From an uncultured Caryophanales bacterium (lineage in GTDB: Bacteria > Bacillota_I > Bacilli_A > RFN20 > CAG-826), in contig CAJJXG010000019.1 of NCBI GenBank assembly GCA_905197045.1, positions 1 through 28,005 of the forward strand: a DNA stretch of 28,005 nt, given 5' to 3'. How positions within the stretch are numbered: position 1 is the stretch's first letter; every line of letters begins with the position of its first letter. The position numbers were made by a program, and so were the translations under genes. Below the pieces are notes generated by a model. That model saw only the letters and a program-made list of their open reading frames with translations. It made no database searches and was not told the DNA's origin. Shown here piece after piece: positions 1 through 8,247 of this stretch.

Positions 1-85
1 CCGCCATTACTGCTGATAAAGTAATTGCTTCTCCGCAGCGTATCGAACATAATTCTGCTTTTGATAAAGGAATCTTATCTTCCAT
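1..85 (-). CDS. N-terminal fragment of an unrecognised small or membrane protein, cut by the window edge
   Basis: An ATG at 85 on the minus strand follows a strong AAAGGAGG ribosome binding site seven to eight bases upstream. The 28 codons visible start MEDKIPLSKAELCSIRCGE and continue into the hydrophobic ITLSAVMA, so a short charged or polar leader appears to run into a membrane segment or secreted core. It lies just after valS; in Bacillus that place is taken by folC, which this does not resemble. The ribosome binding site lies in the 3' arm of a perfect hairpin (93-121). The family cannot be named from 28 residues. A small membrane protein or a secreted peptide precursor are both possible; the latter is a guess. 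Confidence 0.6.
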   Translation of the reverse strand, partial: MEDKIPLSKAELCSIRCGEAITLSAVMA

Positions 86-92
86 ATTTAAA

Positions 93-121
93 AACCTCCT
101 TTCACTAATATGAAGGAGGTT
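93..121 (-). promoter_or_regulatory. Hairpin between valS and the next gene that contains the Shine-Dalgarno sequence
   Basis: A perfect 9-bp inverted repeat: AACCTCCTT (minus strand 121-113) pairs with AAGGAGGTT (101-93), with an 11-base loop. Read on the minus strand, the 5' arm matches the anti-Shine-Dalgarno core and the 3' arm is the ribosome binding site of the gene starting at 85. The 3' arm runs into TTTTTAAAT, so the same hairpin could be a weak intrinsic terminator for the tig-lon-engB-valS transcript. Which role dominates cannot be decided from sequence. Confidence 0.6.
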
Positions 122-143
122 ATCTTTTATTTTTTAAAATTTT

Positions 144-2744
144 TTATAAATTTTCTATTTTTCTTTGAATTTCTTCTTTTTGAGCTTTATATTGTTCAAA
201 TTTTTCCTTCTCAAGATCAATTTTTTGTTTTGGTGCTTTAGCAAGGAAATTTTGATTCGTTAATAAAGCTTCGCTACGTTTAATTTCACTTTCAATTTTT
301 TCTAAATCCTTAGCTAATTTAGCCTTTAACTCTTCTTTATTTGCACTATCATCAATAAAAAGTGTTAAGTTAGCTAAAACAATACTTGTTGTATTTTCTT
401 TATCTTCTTTAATTAAAGCAAGAGATTTAGCAAAAGAATAACGAGCAAGATATTTAGTTAAAGGTTCAAAATTGAAACTAGCTTTAACATAAAGATTCAA
501 AGCTTCATTTGGTGCTAATGAATTGTTTACCTTATATTGTCTAATTGCTTCAATTGCACCTTTTAAAGCCTCTACCTTTTTAAGTGATGAAGTGAAAACA
601 AAACCTTTATCAAATTCTGGATAAGATTCAAGCATAATTGAATCTTTATGAACTGGTAAATTAAGATAAATTTCTTCACTAATGAATGGTGAGAATGGAT
701 AAATCATCATTAAAATAGCTTTTAAAGTGTAAAGTAAAGTGAAATAAGTTCCTTCTTTATATAAAGAATCATCTTTTAATGTGACCTTGCTCATCTCAAG
801 ATAGAACGAACAATAATCATCATATACAAAGTTATAAAGTAAATTACTAGCTATTCCATATTCATAAGAATCCATCGCTTTAGTAATATTTTTTACTACA
901 TTTTCAAGCTTTGTAAGAATGTATTTATCAACTAAAGATAGTTTCTTTTTATCGATTTTTGCAGGATCAATGTTTTTATAGTCTTCTGGAATATTCATTA
1001 AAATGAATCGTGCACTATTCCAAATCTTATTAAGATAGTTATTTGCTGCTTTTACTTTCTCTTCGCTATAACGCATATCTTGTCCAGGAGATGCTGTTGT
1101 TGCAAGGAAATATCTTAAACTATCTACCCCGTATTGATTAATAACATCAATTGGATCAACACCATTCCCTAAAGATTTAGACATCTTTCTTCCTTGACTA
1201 TCTCTAACAATTCCATGGATTATGACATCTTTAAATGGGGCTTTATCTGTAAAATGTAAGCCTTGAAAAACCATTCTAGCTACCCAGAAAAAGATAATGT
1301 CATATCCTGTAACCATACAATCAAGTGGATAATAACGCTTAAAATCTTCAGTATCATCAGGCCAACCAAGTGTTTCAAATGGCCATAATGCACTAGAGAA
1401 CCATGTATCTAAAACGTCTTCATCCTGCACCCAATTTTCCATATCTGAAGGCTTTTGGGCGGAAACTAGTATATTTTCAGTAGTTTTTGAGTAATAAACT
1501 GGTATTCGATGGCCCCACCATAATTGACGAGAAATACACCAATCATCGCAATTTGACATCCATTGTTTAAGAACATTTTCAAAACGTTTTGGGAAGAAGT
1601 TTACTTTATCTTTTGCGCTTGTTTGATTTTTCAAAACTCTCTCAGCGAGTGGCTTCATTTTAATAAACCATTGTTTTGAAAGAATAGGTTCAACTACCGC
1701 ATCACTTCTTTCTGAATGACCAACTTGGTGCTTAATATGTTCAATTTTAATTAAGTTTCCGTCTTCTTCAATTTGTTTAACAAGGGCTTTACGACATTCA
1801 TTGCGGTCCATTCCAGCATATTTACCACATTCATTCGTCATTGTGCCATCTGTATTCATAATGATTGGATGTGCCAAATTATATTTTTTACCAATGATAA
1901 AGTCGTTTGGATCGTGAGCTGGTGTACATTTCATAGCACCAGTACCAAAAGATATATCAACATATTCATCAGCAATAACAGGGATTTCTTCTCCATTTGC
2001 TGGATTTATGACCATTTGACCAATTATATCTTTATAACGTTTATCTTTTGGATTTACGACAACACAGACATCTCCAAACATTGTTTCAGGACGAGTTGTT
2101 GCAATAGTTAAAAAGCGTGTTTTGTCGTTTTTAAAAGGATATTTGAAATAAAAGAAATCTCCATCGTCTTCTTTATAAATAATTTCGATGTTACTTAAAG
2201 CAGTCTTCATTACAGGATCATAGTTTACTATTCTTTCACCTCTATAAATGAGACCTTGGTTATATAAGTCAACAAATACCTTATTTACTGCTTTAATACA
2301 TCCCTCATCAAGAGTGAATCTTTCGCGAGAATAATCGACCATTATGCCCATTTTTTCCCATTGTTCGTGAATAAAATGATGGTATAAATCTTTCCAAGCA
2401 TAGCATTCTTTTAAGAAAGCTTCACGACCAATCTTAAAACGATTTGTACCTTCTTTATTAAGTTTTGCATCAACTTTTGCTTGCGTTGCAATACCAGCAT
2501 GATCAACTCCTGGAAGATATAAAACATCATAGCCTTTCGCTTTTTTATATCTACAAGTAATATCTTGAATAGTATTATCGATAGAATGGCCTATATGAAG
2601 TTTACCTGTAACATTTGGAGGAGGTATAACCATGGAAAAACGTTTTTTAGTTACATCTCCAGCTCTAAAATAACCTTTAGATTTCCAGGTTTCGTATTTT
2701 CCCTCTTCTGTTTTTCTAAAATCATACTTTTTATCTAGTGCCAT
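144..2744 (-). CDS. valS: Valyl-tRNA synthetase
   Basis: Class I aminoacyl-tRNA synthetase that charges tRNA-Val with valine in the cytoplasm and clears mischarged threonine through its editing domain. The product is about 866 residues, normal for ValS. It carries PPPNVTGKLHIGH near residue 45 (HIGH signature), the editing insertion, KMSKSLGNG near residue 519, the anticodon-binding domain, and a Lys/Glu-rich C-terminal coiled-coil arm typical of ValS. Two starts are possible. A GTG at 2750 lies only four bases from the AGGAGA ribosome binding site, while the ATG at 2744 lies ten bases away and is preferred. The gene follows engB, whose TGA stop (2749-2747) falls between these two starts, so translation is probably coupled. 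It is the last complete gene of the tig-lon-engB-valS operon. Confidence 0.97.
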   Translation of the reverse strand: MALDKKYDFRKTEEGKYETWKSKGYFRAGDVTKKRFSMVIPPPNVTGKLHIGHSIDNTIQDITCRYKKAKGYDVLYLPGVDHAGIATQAKVDAKLNKEGTNRFKIGREAFLKECYAWKDLYHHFIHEQWEKMGIMVDYSRERFTLDEGCIKAVNKVFVDLYNQGLIYRGERIVNYDPVMKTALSNIEIIYKEDDGDFFYFKYPFKNDKTRFLTIATTRPETMFGDVCVVVNPKDKRYKDIIGQMVINPANGEEIPVIADEYVDISFGTGAMKCTPAHDPNDFIIGKKYNLAHPIIMNTDGTMTNECGKYAGMDRNECRKALVKQIEEDGNLIKIEHIKHQVGHSERSDAVVEPILSKQWFIKMKPLAERVLKNQTSAKDKVNFFPKRFENVLKQWMSNCDDWCISRQLWWGHRIPVYYSKTTENILVSAQKPSDMENWVQDEDVLDTWFSSALWPFETLGWPDDTEDFKRYYPLDCMVTGYDIIFFWVARMVFQGLHFTDKAPFKDVIIHGIVRDSQGRKMSKSLGNGVDPIDVINQYGVDSLRYFLATTASPGQDMRYSEEKVKAANNYLNKIWNSARFILMNIPEDYKNIDPAKIDKKKLSLVDKYILTKLENVVKNITKAMDSYEYGIASNLLYNFVYDDYCSFYLEMSKVTLKDDSLYKEGTYFTLLYTLKAILMMIYPFSPFISEEIYLNLPVHKDSIMLESYPEFDKGFVFTSSLKKVEALKGAIEAIRQYKVNNSLAPNEALNLYVKASFNFEPLTKYLARYSFAKSLALIKEDKENTTSIVLANLTLFIDDSANKEELKAKLAKDLEKIESEIKRSEALLTNQNFLAKAPKQKIDLEKEKFEQYKAQKEEIQRKIENL

Positions 2745-2746
2745 AA

Positions 2747-3352
2747 TCACTTATTCTCCTTCACGACGCCTTCAATTAATTCTTTTAACCTTAAAATGCT
2801 CTTTTTGTCATTAATAGAAACAAGAAGAGGCGGATACTTTTCAGGATCAAATTCAAGTTTGGCTTTTAAATTTTTATAAATTTTTGATCTCATGGACATA
2901 TTTAACTTATCACATTTTGTCATACAAATAATAAAGCGATATTTGTAAGAAAGTAAAAACTTATAAAAATCTAAATCATCATCAGTTGGTTCATGTCTTG
3001 AATCAAGTAAAAAAACTACTAGTTTAAGATGCTCATTATCCTTGAAGTAATTCTCAATCATTTTGCCATAAAAAGCATAATCAAGGTCTTTTTTAGTAGA
3101 AAAACCATAACCTGGACAATCTACAAGGTAAAAATAATCTTCGACTGAATAATAATTTAAAACTCTTGTATGGCCAGGTTTAGAACTAGTATAAGCTAAT
3201 TTTTTAGAATTAGTTAAAGCATTAATTAAACTAGATTTCCCAACATTTGATTTTCCAACAAAAAGCACTGAGGAGTTAAACTCCCCAGGTGCTTCTTTAA
3301 CATCAACAATGCTTTTAATAAATTTAGCTTTATTAAAATAATAGTTTTCCAT
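2747..3352 (-). CDS. engB: Ribosome biogenesis GTP-binding protein EngB/YsxC
   Basis: TRAFAC-class GTPase that helps assemble the large ribosomal subunit. At 201 residues it has the usual family length. G1/Walker A is GKSNVGKS at 33-40, G3 is DCPGYG at 78-83, and G4 is TKCD at 145-148. It starts one base after the lon stop, and its TGA stop overlaps the alternative GTG start of valS. The Lon-EngB adjacency is the ancestral Bacilli arrangement (lonA-ysxC in Bacillus subtilis). Termination at TGA here is one of several direct signs that the organism uses TGA as a stop. Confidence 0.96.
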   Translation of the reverse strand: MENYYFNKAKFIKSIVDVKEAPGEFNSSVLFVGKSNVGKSSLINALTNSKKLAYTSSKPGHTRVLNYYSVEDYFYLVDCPGYGFSTKKDLDYAFYGKMIENYFKDNEHLKLVVFLLDSRHEPTDDDLDFYKFLLSYKYRFIICMTKCDKLNMSMRSKIYKNLKAKLEFDPEKYPPLLVSINDKKSILRLKELIEGVVKENK

Positions 3353-3353
3353 T

Positions 3354-5687
3354 TTATTTGAAAATAACCTTTACTGCATCATCTACATTTTTCATGTAAA
3401 CAATTTTAAGTTTTTCAGTAATTTCTTTTGGAAGTTCGTTCACGTTATGCTTATTTCCGTCTGGAATAATAATCTTTTTAATGCCACTTCTCATAGCAGC
3501 TAAAGATTTTTCTCTTAATCCGCCAATAGGAAGAGCATTTCCTCTTAAAGTTACTTCTCCAGTCATCGCAATGTCGCCACTTACCGCTTTTTTGCTTAAT
3601 GCACTAATAATTGCACAAGTTATGGCAACTCCAGCACTTGGTCCATCTTTAGGAACAGCTCCTTCTGGAACATGAACGTGAATATCAATCTTATCAAACA
3701 TTTCAGGATTGATATCATATTTTTCTGCGCTTGCTTTAACATAATCTAAAGCAATTTCGCAGCTTTCTTTCATAACATCTCCAAGTTTACCAGTTAAAAC
3801 AAGACGTCCTTTACCAGCAAAATAATTAACCTCGATTGGCAAAATATCTCCGCCATAATCTGTATAAGCAAGGCCAGTAACAACACCAACTTGTTTTCCT
3901 TTTTCTTTGCTTGTTGAATCAAATGGTTCAACGCCAAGATATTTCATAACATCTTTAACGCTGATTTTAACGTTAAATTCGCTATCTTTCCCTTCTTGAA
4001 CCTTTTCAACAATCACTTTTCTAATAATACTTGCGATATTTCTTTCTAAATCTCTCACGCCGGCTTCTCTTGTATAGCGATCAATTATGTAATAAATACT
4101 ATCGTCTTCAAAAATAATTGAATCATCTTTTAAGCCATTAGCTTCAAGTTGCTTTTTAATCAAGAAATCTTTAGCAATATGTAATTTATCAATTGCCGTA
4201 TAACTTGGAACATGAATTAACTCTAATCTATCAAGTAATGGAGCTGGAATGTTTTCAATATTATTTGCTGTGCAAATAAACAAAACATTACTTAAGTCAT
4301 AATTAAGTTCGAGATAATTATCGTTAAATTCTCTGTTTTGTTCAGGATCTAAAACCTCTAAAAGTGCACTACTTGGATCACCTTTAAATGAATCGCGACC
4401 AAGTTTATCGATTTCATCGAGTAAGAAAACAGGATTATTAACCTTAACCTTTCTTAAAGAAGAAATAATTCTTCCTGGTCGAGAACCGACATAGGTTCTT
4501 CTATGACCTCTAATTTCCGCCTCATCACTAACGCCACCTAAAGAACATTTAATAAATTTTCTTCCTAAAGCACGAGCAATTGAGCGTGATAATGAAGTTT
4601 TCCCACATCCTGGTGGCCCGTAAAAACACAAAATTGGAGCTTTCAAGTTCCCTTTAAATTTTTTAACACAAAGATATTCAATAATTCTTTCTTTTACCTT
4701 TTTAAGACCATAATGATCTTCGTCTAAAACTTCTTTAGCATGTGTTATATCATTATTATCTTCAGTTTGCTCAAACCAAGGTATTGAAAAAACTATATCA
4801 ATATAATCTTGGATAAGGCTTGCTTCAAGTGAGCCTTGTGGCATCATCTCTTTTCTTTTTAACTCATCCTTAACTTTTGCTTTCACTTCCTCTGGATAAG
4901 GATTGCTTTCAAGCTTTTCAAGAGTTGATGAGGAATCTTTGGTTGGATCTTCACCCAATTCCTTTTTAATTGCTTTTAACTTTTCGCGTAAAATATATTC
5001 TTTTTGTTGTTTATCGGTATTTTTTTGAACAGTTTGCATGATTTGTTTGTCAATTTCACGCATCTCTGTTTGTTTATTGATAATTTCAAGAAGTTTATTA
5101 TAACGTTCAGCAATTGTAGGTGTTTCTAAAAGAGCTTGTTTGTCTTTTGGTTCAGCATAAACAATATTAGCTAAAAAATAGCTTAATTCTAATGAGCTAA
5201 TCCCGCGAGATAATTGCTCACTAATTGATTGGGTGCCACCTCTAGATAAATCTTCAAAGCCTAAGCCTTCAAGTTTTTTAACGACAGCGGTAATTAAACC
5301 AATTTCATCAAAATTTTCACCGAGTGCATCTGGATATAAAAGTGCGTTAGCAAGATAACTTGTCCCTTCTTGTCTAACAGAAGTTATTTTAATTCTAGAA
5401 ACTCCTACTAATTTAACTCTTAATCCATTTTGAATTTTTTCACTAGAGATGACTTTTGCAATAATTCCAACGCTGTATATGTCATCTAAACCAGCAAACT
5501 CGAGTTTATTTAAATCCTTTTGAGAAACGATGATGCAATAATTTTCATAATCGTTTATCGAAAGATTAATTGCATCAATCGTAAAATCTCTTTCTACAGA
5601 TAAAGTAACTGAAGCATTAGGATATCCAACATATCCTCTTGTTACGAGTAAAGGTAATTCAAAGTCTTTATTTTCACAAAAATTCAT
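3354..5687 (-). CDS. lon: ATP-dependent Lon protease
   Basis: Cytoplasmic AAA+ serine protease that degrades misfolded and regulatory proteins. The 777 residues comprise an N-terminal LON substrate-binding domain (about 1-190), a coiled-coil linker, the AAA+ module with Walker A GPPGCGKT at 357-364 and a FLLDEIDK Walker B, and a C-terminal protease domain with the Ser-Lys dyad: Ser684 in PKDGPSAG and Lys727 in GLREK. All catalytic residues are present and the length is that of LonA. An AAAGGAGGT site lies 11 bases before the ATG, in the 31-base gap after tig. Bacillus has clpX and lonB between tig and lonA; both are absent here. No CIRCE element is visible upstream of the operon. Confidence 0.98.
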   Translation of the reverse strand: MNFCENKDFELPLLVTRGYVGYPNASVTLSVERDFTIDAINLSINDYENYCIIVSQKDLNKLEFAGLDDIYSVGIIAKVISSEKIQNGLRVKLVGVSRIKITSVRQEGTSYLANALLYPDALGENFDEIGLITAVVKKLEGLGFEDLSRGGTQSISEQLSRGISSLELSYFLANIVYAEPKDKQALLETPTIAERYNKLLEIINKQTEMREIDKQIMQTVQKNTDKQQKEYILREKLKAIKKELGEDPTKDSSSTLEKLESNPYPEEVKAKVKDELKRKEMMPQGSLEASLIQDYIDIVFSIPWFEQTEDNNDITHAKEVLDEDHYGLKKVKERIIEYLCVKKFKGNLKAPILCFYGPPGCGKTSLSRSIARALGRKFIKCSLGGVSDEAEIRGHRRTYVGSRPGRIISSLRKVKVNNPVFLLDEIDKLGRDSFKGDPSSALLEVLDPEQNREFNDNYLELNYDLSNVLFICTANNIENIPAPLLDRLELIHVPSYTAIDKLHIAKDFLIKKQLEANGLKDDSIIFEDDSIYYIIDRYTREAGVRDLERNIASIIRKVIVEKVQEGKDSEFNVKISVKDVMKYLGVEPFDSTSKEKGKQVGVVTGLAYTDYGGDILPIEVNYFAGKGRLVLTGKLGDVMKESCEIALDYVKASAEKYDINPEMFDKIDIHVHVPEGAVPKDGPSAGVAITCAIISALSKKAVSGDIAMTGEVTLRGNALPIGGLREKSLAAMRSGIKKIIIPDGNKHNVNELPKEITEKLKIVYMKNVDDAVKVIFK

Positions 5688-5718
5688 TAATTACGATTAC
5701 CTCCTTTTATTTAAGTTA

Positions 5719-7149
5719 CTACTTGCTCTCTTCTGTGGTTTCTTTTTTGGCAGATTTTGTTGTTTTCTTAGCAGTTGTTGAAGTTTTCTTAGCTCTTGGC
5801 TTCTTTGCAACTGGTTTTTCTTCTTTAGCAGCTTCTTCTTTAACTTCTTCTTTATTTTCTTCAGCTTTTACTTCTTGAATGTTGTTAGCGCTAATAAATC
5901 TAACAATCTTGTTTTCAACTAAAGTTGAAATAATTCTGCTTTCATCATTTTTGTAGATGTTTTTAACTTCTTCAACTTTCATGCCATAGTTAGTAGCAAG
6001 TTGAGCATAATAATTTTCAAGTTCTTGTCTTGAAACGACTAAATTTTCAACTTGAGCAATCTTTTGGAATACAAGATATTGTTCGAGTCTCTTTCTGGCT
6101 TCTACTCTAAAGTTTTCGTCAAGTTTTTCATCGGTTAAGCCAGTAATTTCTTTATATTGTTCATAAGTTAAGCCGTTGTTTGTAATTTGATTAATTGTAT
6201 CAGCTTTCATTGCAGATACTTCTTGATTAACGACTTGTTCACCGATTTCAAATTTAGCATTTTCGATAATTTTAGCTAAAACTTTGTTGAATTGTTCTTG
6301 TCTTGCTTGATTATCTAATCTATTTTGAACTTGCTTTGCTTCGTAAGCTTTGAATTCTTCAACATTATTAACATCTTTAATATTTAATGTCGATACAAAT
6401 TCATCATTAAGTTCTGGTCTTTGTTTTGTTTTGATTTCATGAATCATACAAACAAATTTTGCTTCTTTACCAGCAAGTTCTTTAACGTATTGTTCTGGGA
6501 AAGTAACAATGACATCTTTTTTGCTTTCACTAGTAACACCAACTAATTGATCTTCAAATCCTGGAATGAATTGATTTGAACCTAAAACTAATGAATAGTT
6601 GTTTGCACTTCCTCCGTCAAATTCTTTGCCATCAATATAGCCTTTGAAATCAAATACAACGGTATCACCTTTTTCAGCTGCGCCTTCTTTTAAAACAAGT
6701 TCAGCATTGTCTTCTAAAACGTGATCAATTTGTTCTTGAATTTCTTTTTCAGTTGCTTCTCTTTTTTCTAAAGGAATATTGATGTCTTTATATTGTCCAA
6801 GTGTAATTTCTGGAGCGGTTGTTACTGTAAAAACAGCAGTAAATCCATTATCATCTAAGCTTGTAACATTAACTTTTGGTTGAATAAAAGGAACTAAGTT
6901 GTGTTCTTTTAAGACAGCATTATAAAGTTCTGGTAAAGCTTCATTAATTGCTTCATTAATTAAGTCGTTTGGATTAATTCTTTCTTTAGCAAGTTCGATA
7001 GGAGCTTTTCCTGTTCTAAAGCCTTTAATAGTGACTTTTTTAGCAAGTTTCTTTAAAGCTTTTTCTTGAGCTTCCTTCCATGCTTCTTTTTCAACTTTTC
7101 CTTCAATTTCATAAATTGAAGTGTCTTTTTTTGTTAATTTTGAATTCAT
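5719..7149 (-). CDS. tig: Trigger factor with a histone H1-like C-terminal tail
   Basis: Ribosome-associated chaperone and peptidyl-prolyl isomerase that receives nascent chains at the exit tunnel. Residues 1-145 form the ribosome-binding domain with the signature GFRTGKAP at 43-50. An FKBP-type isomerase domain starts near GDTVVFDFKGYIDG (161-174), and the helical chaperone domain runs to about 425. Residues 426-476 are an added tail: first Glu-rich (426-445), then Lys/Ala/Pro/Thr-rich with AKKPRAKK and TAKKTTKSAKK blocks. Typical trigger factors are about 430 residues and end before this. The tail resembles histone H1 or linker tails and may bind nucleic acid or rRNA (inference). It is the first gene of the operon and has a GGAGG site close to the ATG. 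Confidence 0.96.
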   Translation of the reverse strand: MNSKLTKKDTSIYEIEGKVEKEAWKEAQEKALKKLAKKVTIKGFRTGKAPIELAKERINPNDLINEAINEALPELYNAVLKEHNLVPFIQPKVNVTSLDDNGFTAVFTVTTAPEITLGQYKDINIPLEKREATEKEIQEQIDHVLEDNAELVLKEGAAEKGDTVVFDFKGYIDGKEFDGGSANNYSLVLGSNQFIPGFEDQLVGVTSESKKDVIVTFPEQYVKELAGKEAKFVCMIHEIKTKQRPELNDEFVSTLNIKDVNNVEEFKAYEAKQVQNRLDNQARQEQFNKVLAKIIENAKFEIGEQVVNQEVSAMKADTINQITNNGLTYEQYKEITGLTDEKLDENFRVEARKRLEQYLVFQKIAQVENLVVSRQELENYYAQLATNYGMKVEEVKNIYKNDESRIISTLVENKIVRFISANNIQEVKAEENKEEVKEEAAKEEKPVAKKPRAKKTSTTAKKTTKSAKKETTEESK

Positions 7150-7175
7150 TTTATTTCCTCCGAGTATACTGAAAA

Positions 7176-7205
7176 ATTATACATTAATTTCTTGTTTTTA
7201 GTAAA
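7176..7205 (-). promoter_or_regulatory. Likely sigma-A promoter of the tig-lon-engB-valS operon
   Basis: On the minus strand TTTACT (7205-7200) and a perfect TATAAT (7181-7176) are separated by 18 bases. A start near 7169 would leave a leader of about 20 bases that includes the GGAGG site of tig. The -35 is a 4/6 match. No inverted repeat of the CIRCE type is seen. Confidence 0.6.
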
Positions 7206-7257
7206 GTGAAATAACCTTTTAAATTAGGCCAAAAAATATAACTTAAATATAAAATAT

Positions 7258-8247
7258 TTAATCGGCTGTTTGTAATAAAGGATCGTTATAGTCTTTGCAG
7301 GCTTTTTTAATAAGTTTTATATAATAGTCAACTTTATTCATATCTGCGCGAACCTTAGGATTGAATTTAGTTAGCCCATCAAATGGTTTATGGTAAAAAC
7401 ATGTCGTAAGATAATACGCTGCGTGCAAAAAAGAATATTCATCTTTTTTGGTTTTTAAATATTGAGGACCTAGCAAAAAATAAGCAGTATAAATTAAACG
7501 TAGTTCATATTCATGCATTATTGCATCAGTTTCATATTTATAAATCCAATTCATTGTGTGCCTAAAATAGTAATCTGATTGTTTTTTAATTTCAAATAAT
7601 TCTGAAGGTACAATTCGAAAAATAATGCCATCTTTATTAAATAAAAGAGGAACATTTGAACGGTTTGAAACAAGATGATTAAAGAAATAGCCATATTCTA
7701 AATTAAAATTGTGTTTTTCTTTAATCAAATCTTCTACTTCTTTTTCGGCACTAACATAAAAAAGAAAATTTTCTTCTTTTTGCTTATTAATAAAGTTAAG
7801 CGCTGATGAGATTTTTTGTAAATCGTGGCTTCTTAAGCACTCTTTATAATTAGTTTCATCGGCTCGAAATATAATTGAGTTAAAGCCCGCATCTCTTTCT
7901 TCGTTCGTGAAATATTTTGCAAGATAATCTGTGAAATATTTGCCTTTATTCCCGTTTGAATAAAAAACAGTACCATAACGAAGGCATTCATTATAAATTT
8001 GATCTCTTGAAAAATTTAAATCTACTAAAAGTTGAATAAAGAGTTTAATGGATTCATCAAGATTAAAAAGCACAAGTGTATTTTCATTAACTAAATATTC
8101 TCTTAAAGCAAAATCAAATTGCTTTAAAGCACTCATACTTCTTATGCGCAGAAAAATAGCATTATAATCATCGCTTTTAAAGCTTTCGTCTATTACTTTT
8201 TGGTATTCGCCTTGCTTATAAAGTTCCAGCAAGTCTTTTAACTCCAT
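7258..8247 (-). CDS. Unrecognised protein of 329 residues, possibly helical-repeat (TPR-like)
   Basis: I do not recognise this family. The ATG directly follows the uvrC stop (TAAATG), with an AAGGAG site inside the end of uvrC, so it is translated as the third gene of the mutS2-uvrC operon. The protein is soluble, rich in Tyr, Phe, Lys and Asn, with no signal peptide or membrane span. The first 50 residues look like helix-turn-helix repeats (LLELYKQGEYQKVIDESF, then FLRIRSMSALKQFDFALREY), suggesting a TPR-like fold. The central and C-terminal parts are predicted helical, with a Tyr-rich stretch near residues 240-285. The operon hints at a link to DNA repair, but co-transcription alone does not show it. 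No hairpin terminator is visible after the stop. Confidence 0.85.
   Translation of the reverse strand: MELKDLLELYKQGEYQKVIDESFKSDDYNAIFLRIRSMSALKQFDFALREYLVNENTLVLFNLDESIKLFIQLLVDLNFSRDQIYNECLRYGTVFYSNGNKGKYFTDYLAKYFTNEERDAGFNSIIFRADETNYKECLRSHDLQKISSALNFINKQKEENFLFYVSAEKEVEDLIKEKHNFNLEYGYFFNHLVSNRSNVPLLFNKDGIIFRIVPSELFEIKKQSDYYFRHTMNWIYKYETDAIMHEYELRLIYTAYFLLGPQYLKTKKDEYSFLHAAYYLTTCFYHKPFDGLTKFNPKVRADMNKVDYYIKLIKKACKDYNDPLLQTAD

Noticed and set aside
2747..2749. TGA read as tryptophan, as in mycoplasmas
   Set aside because: engB, mutS2, ftsA and mraZ all end in TGA at the family-expected length, and Trp residues in long proteins are TGG.
3481..3675. Plus-strand frame of 64 codons inside lon
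   Set aside because: It is a shadow of the conserved protease domain of Lon with no ribosome binding site.
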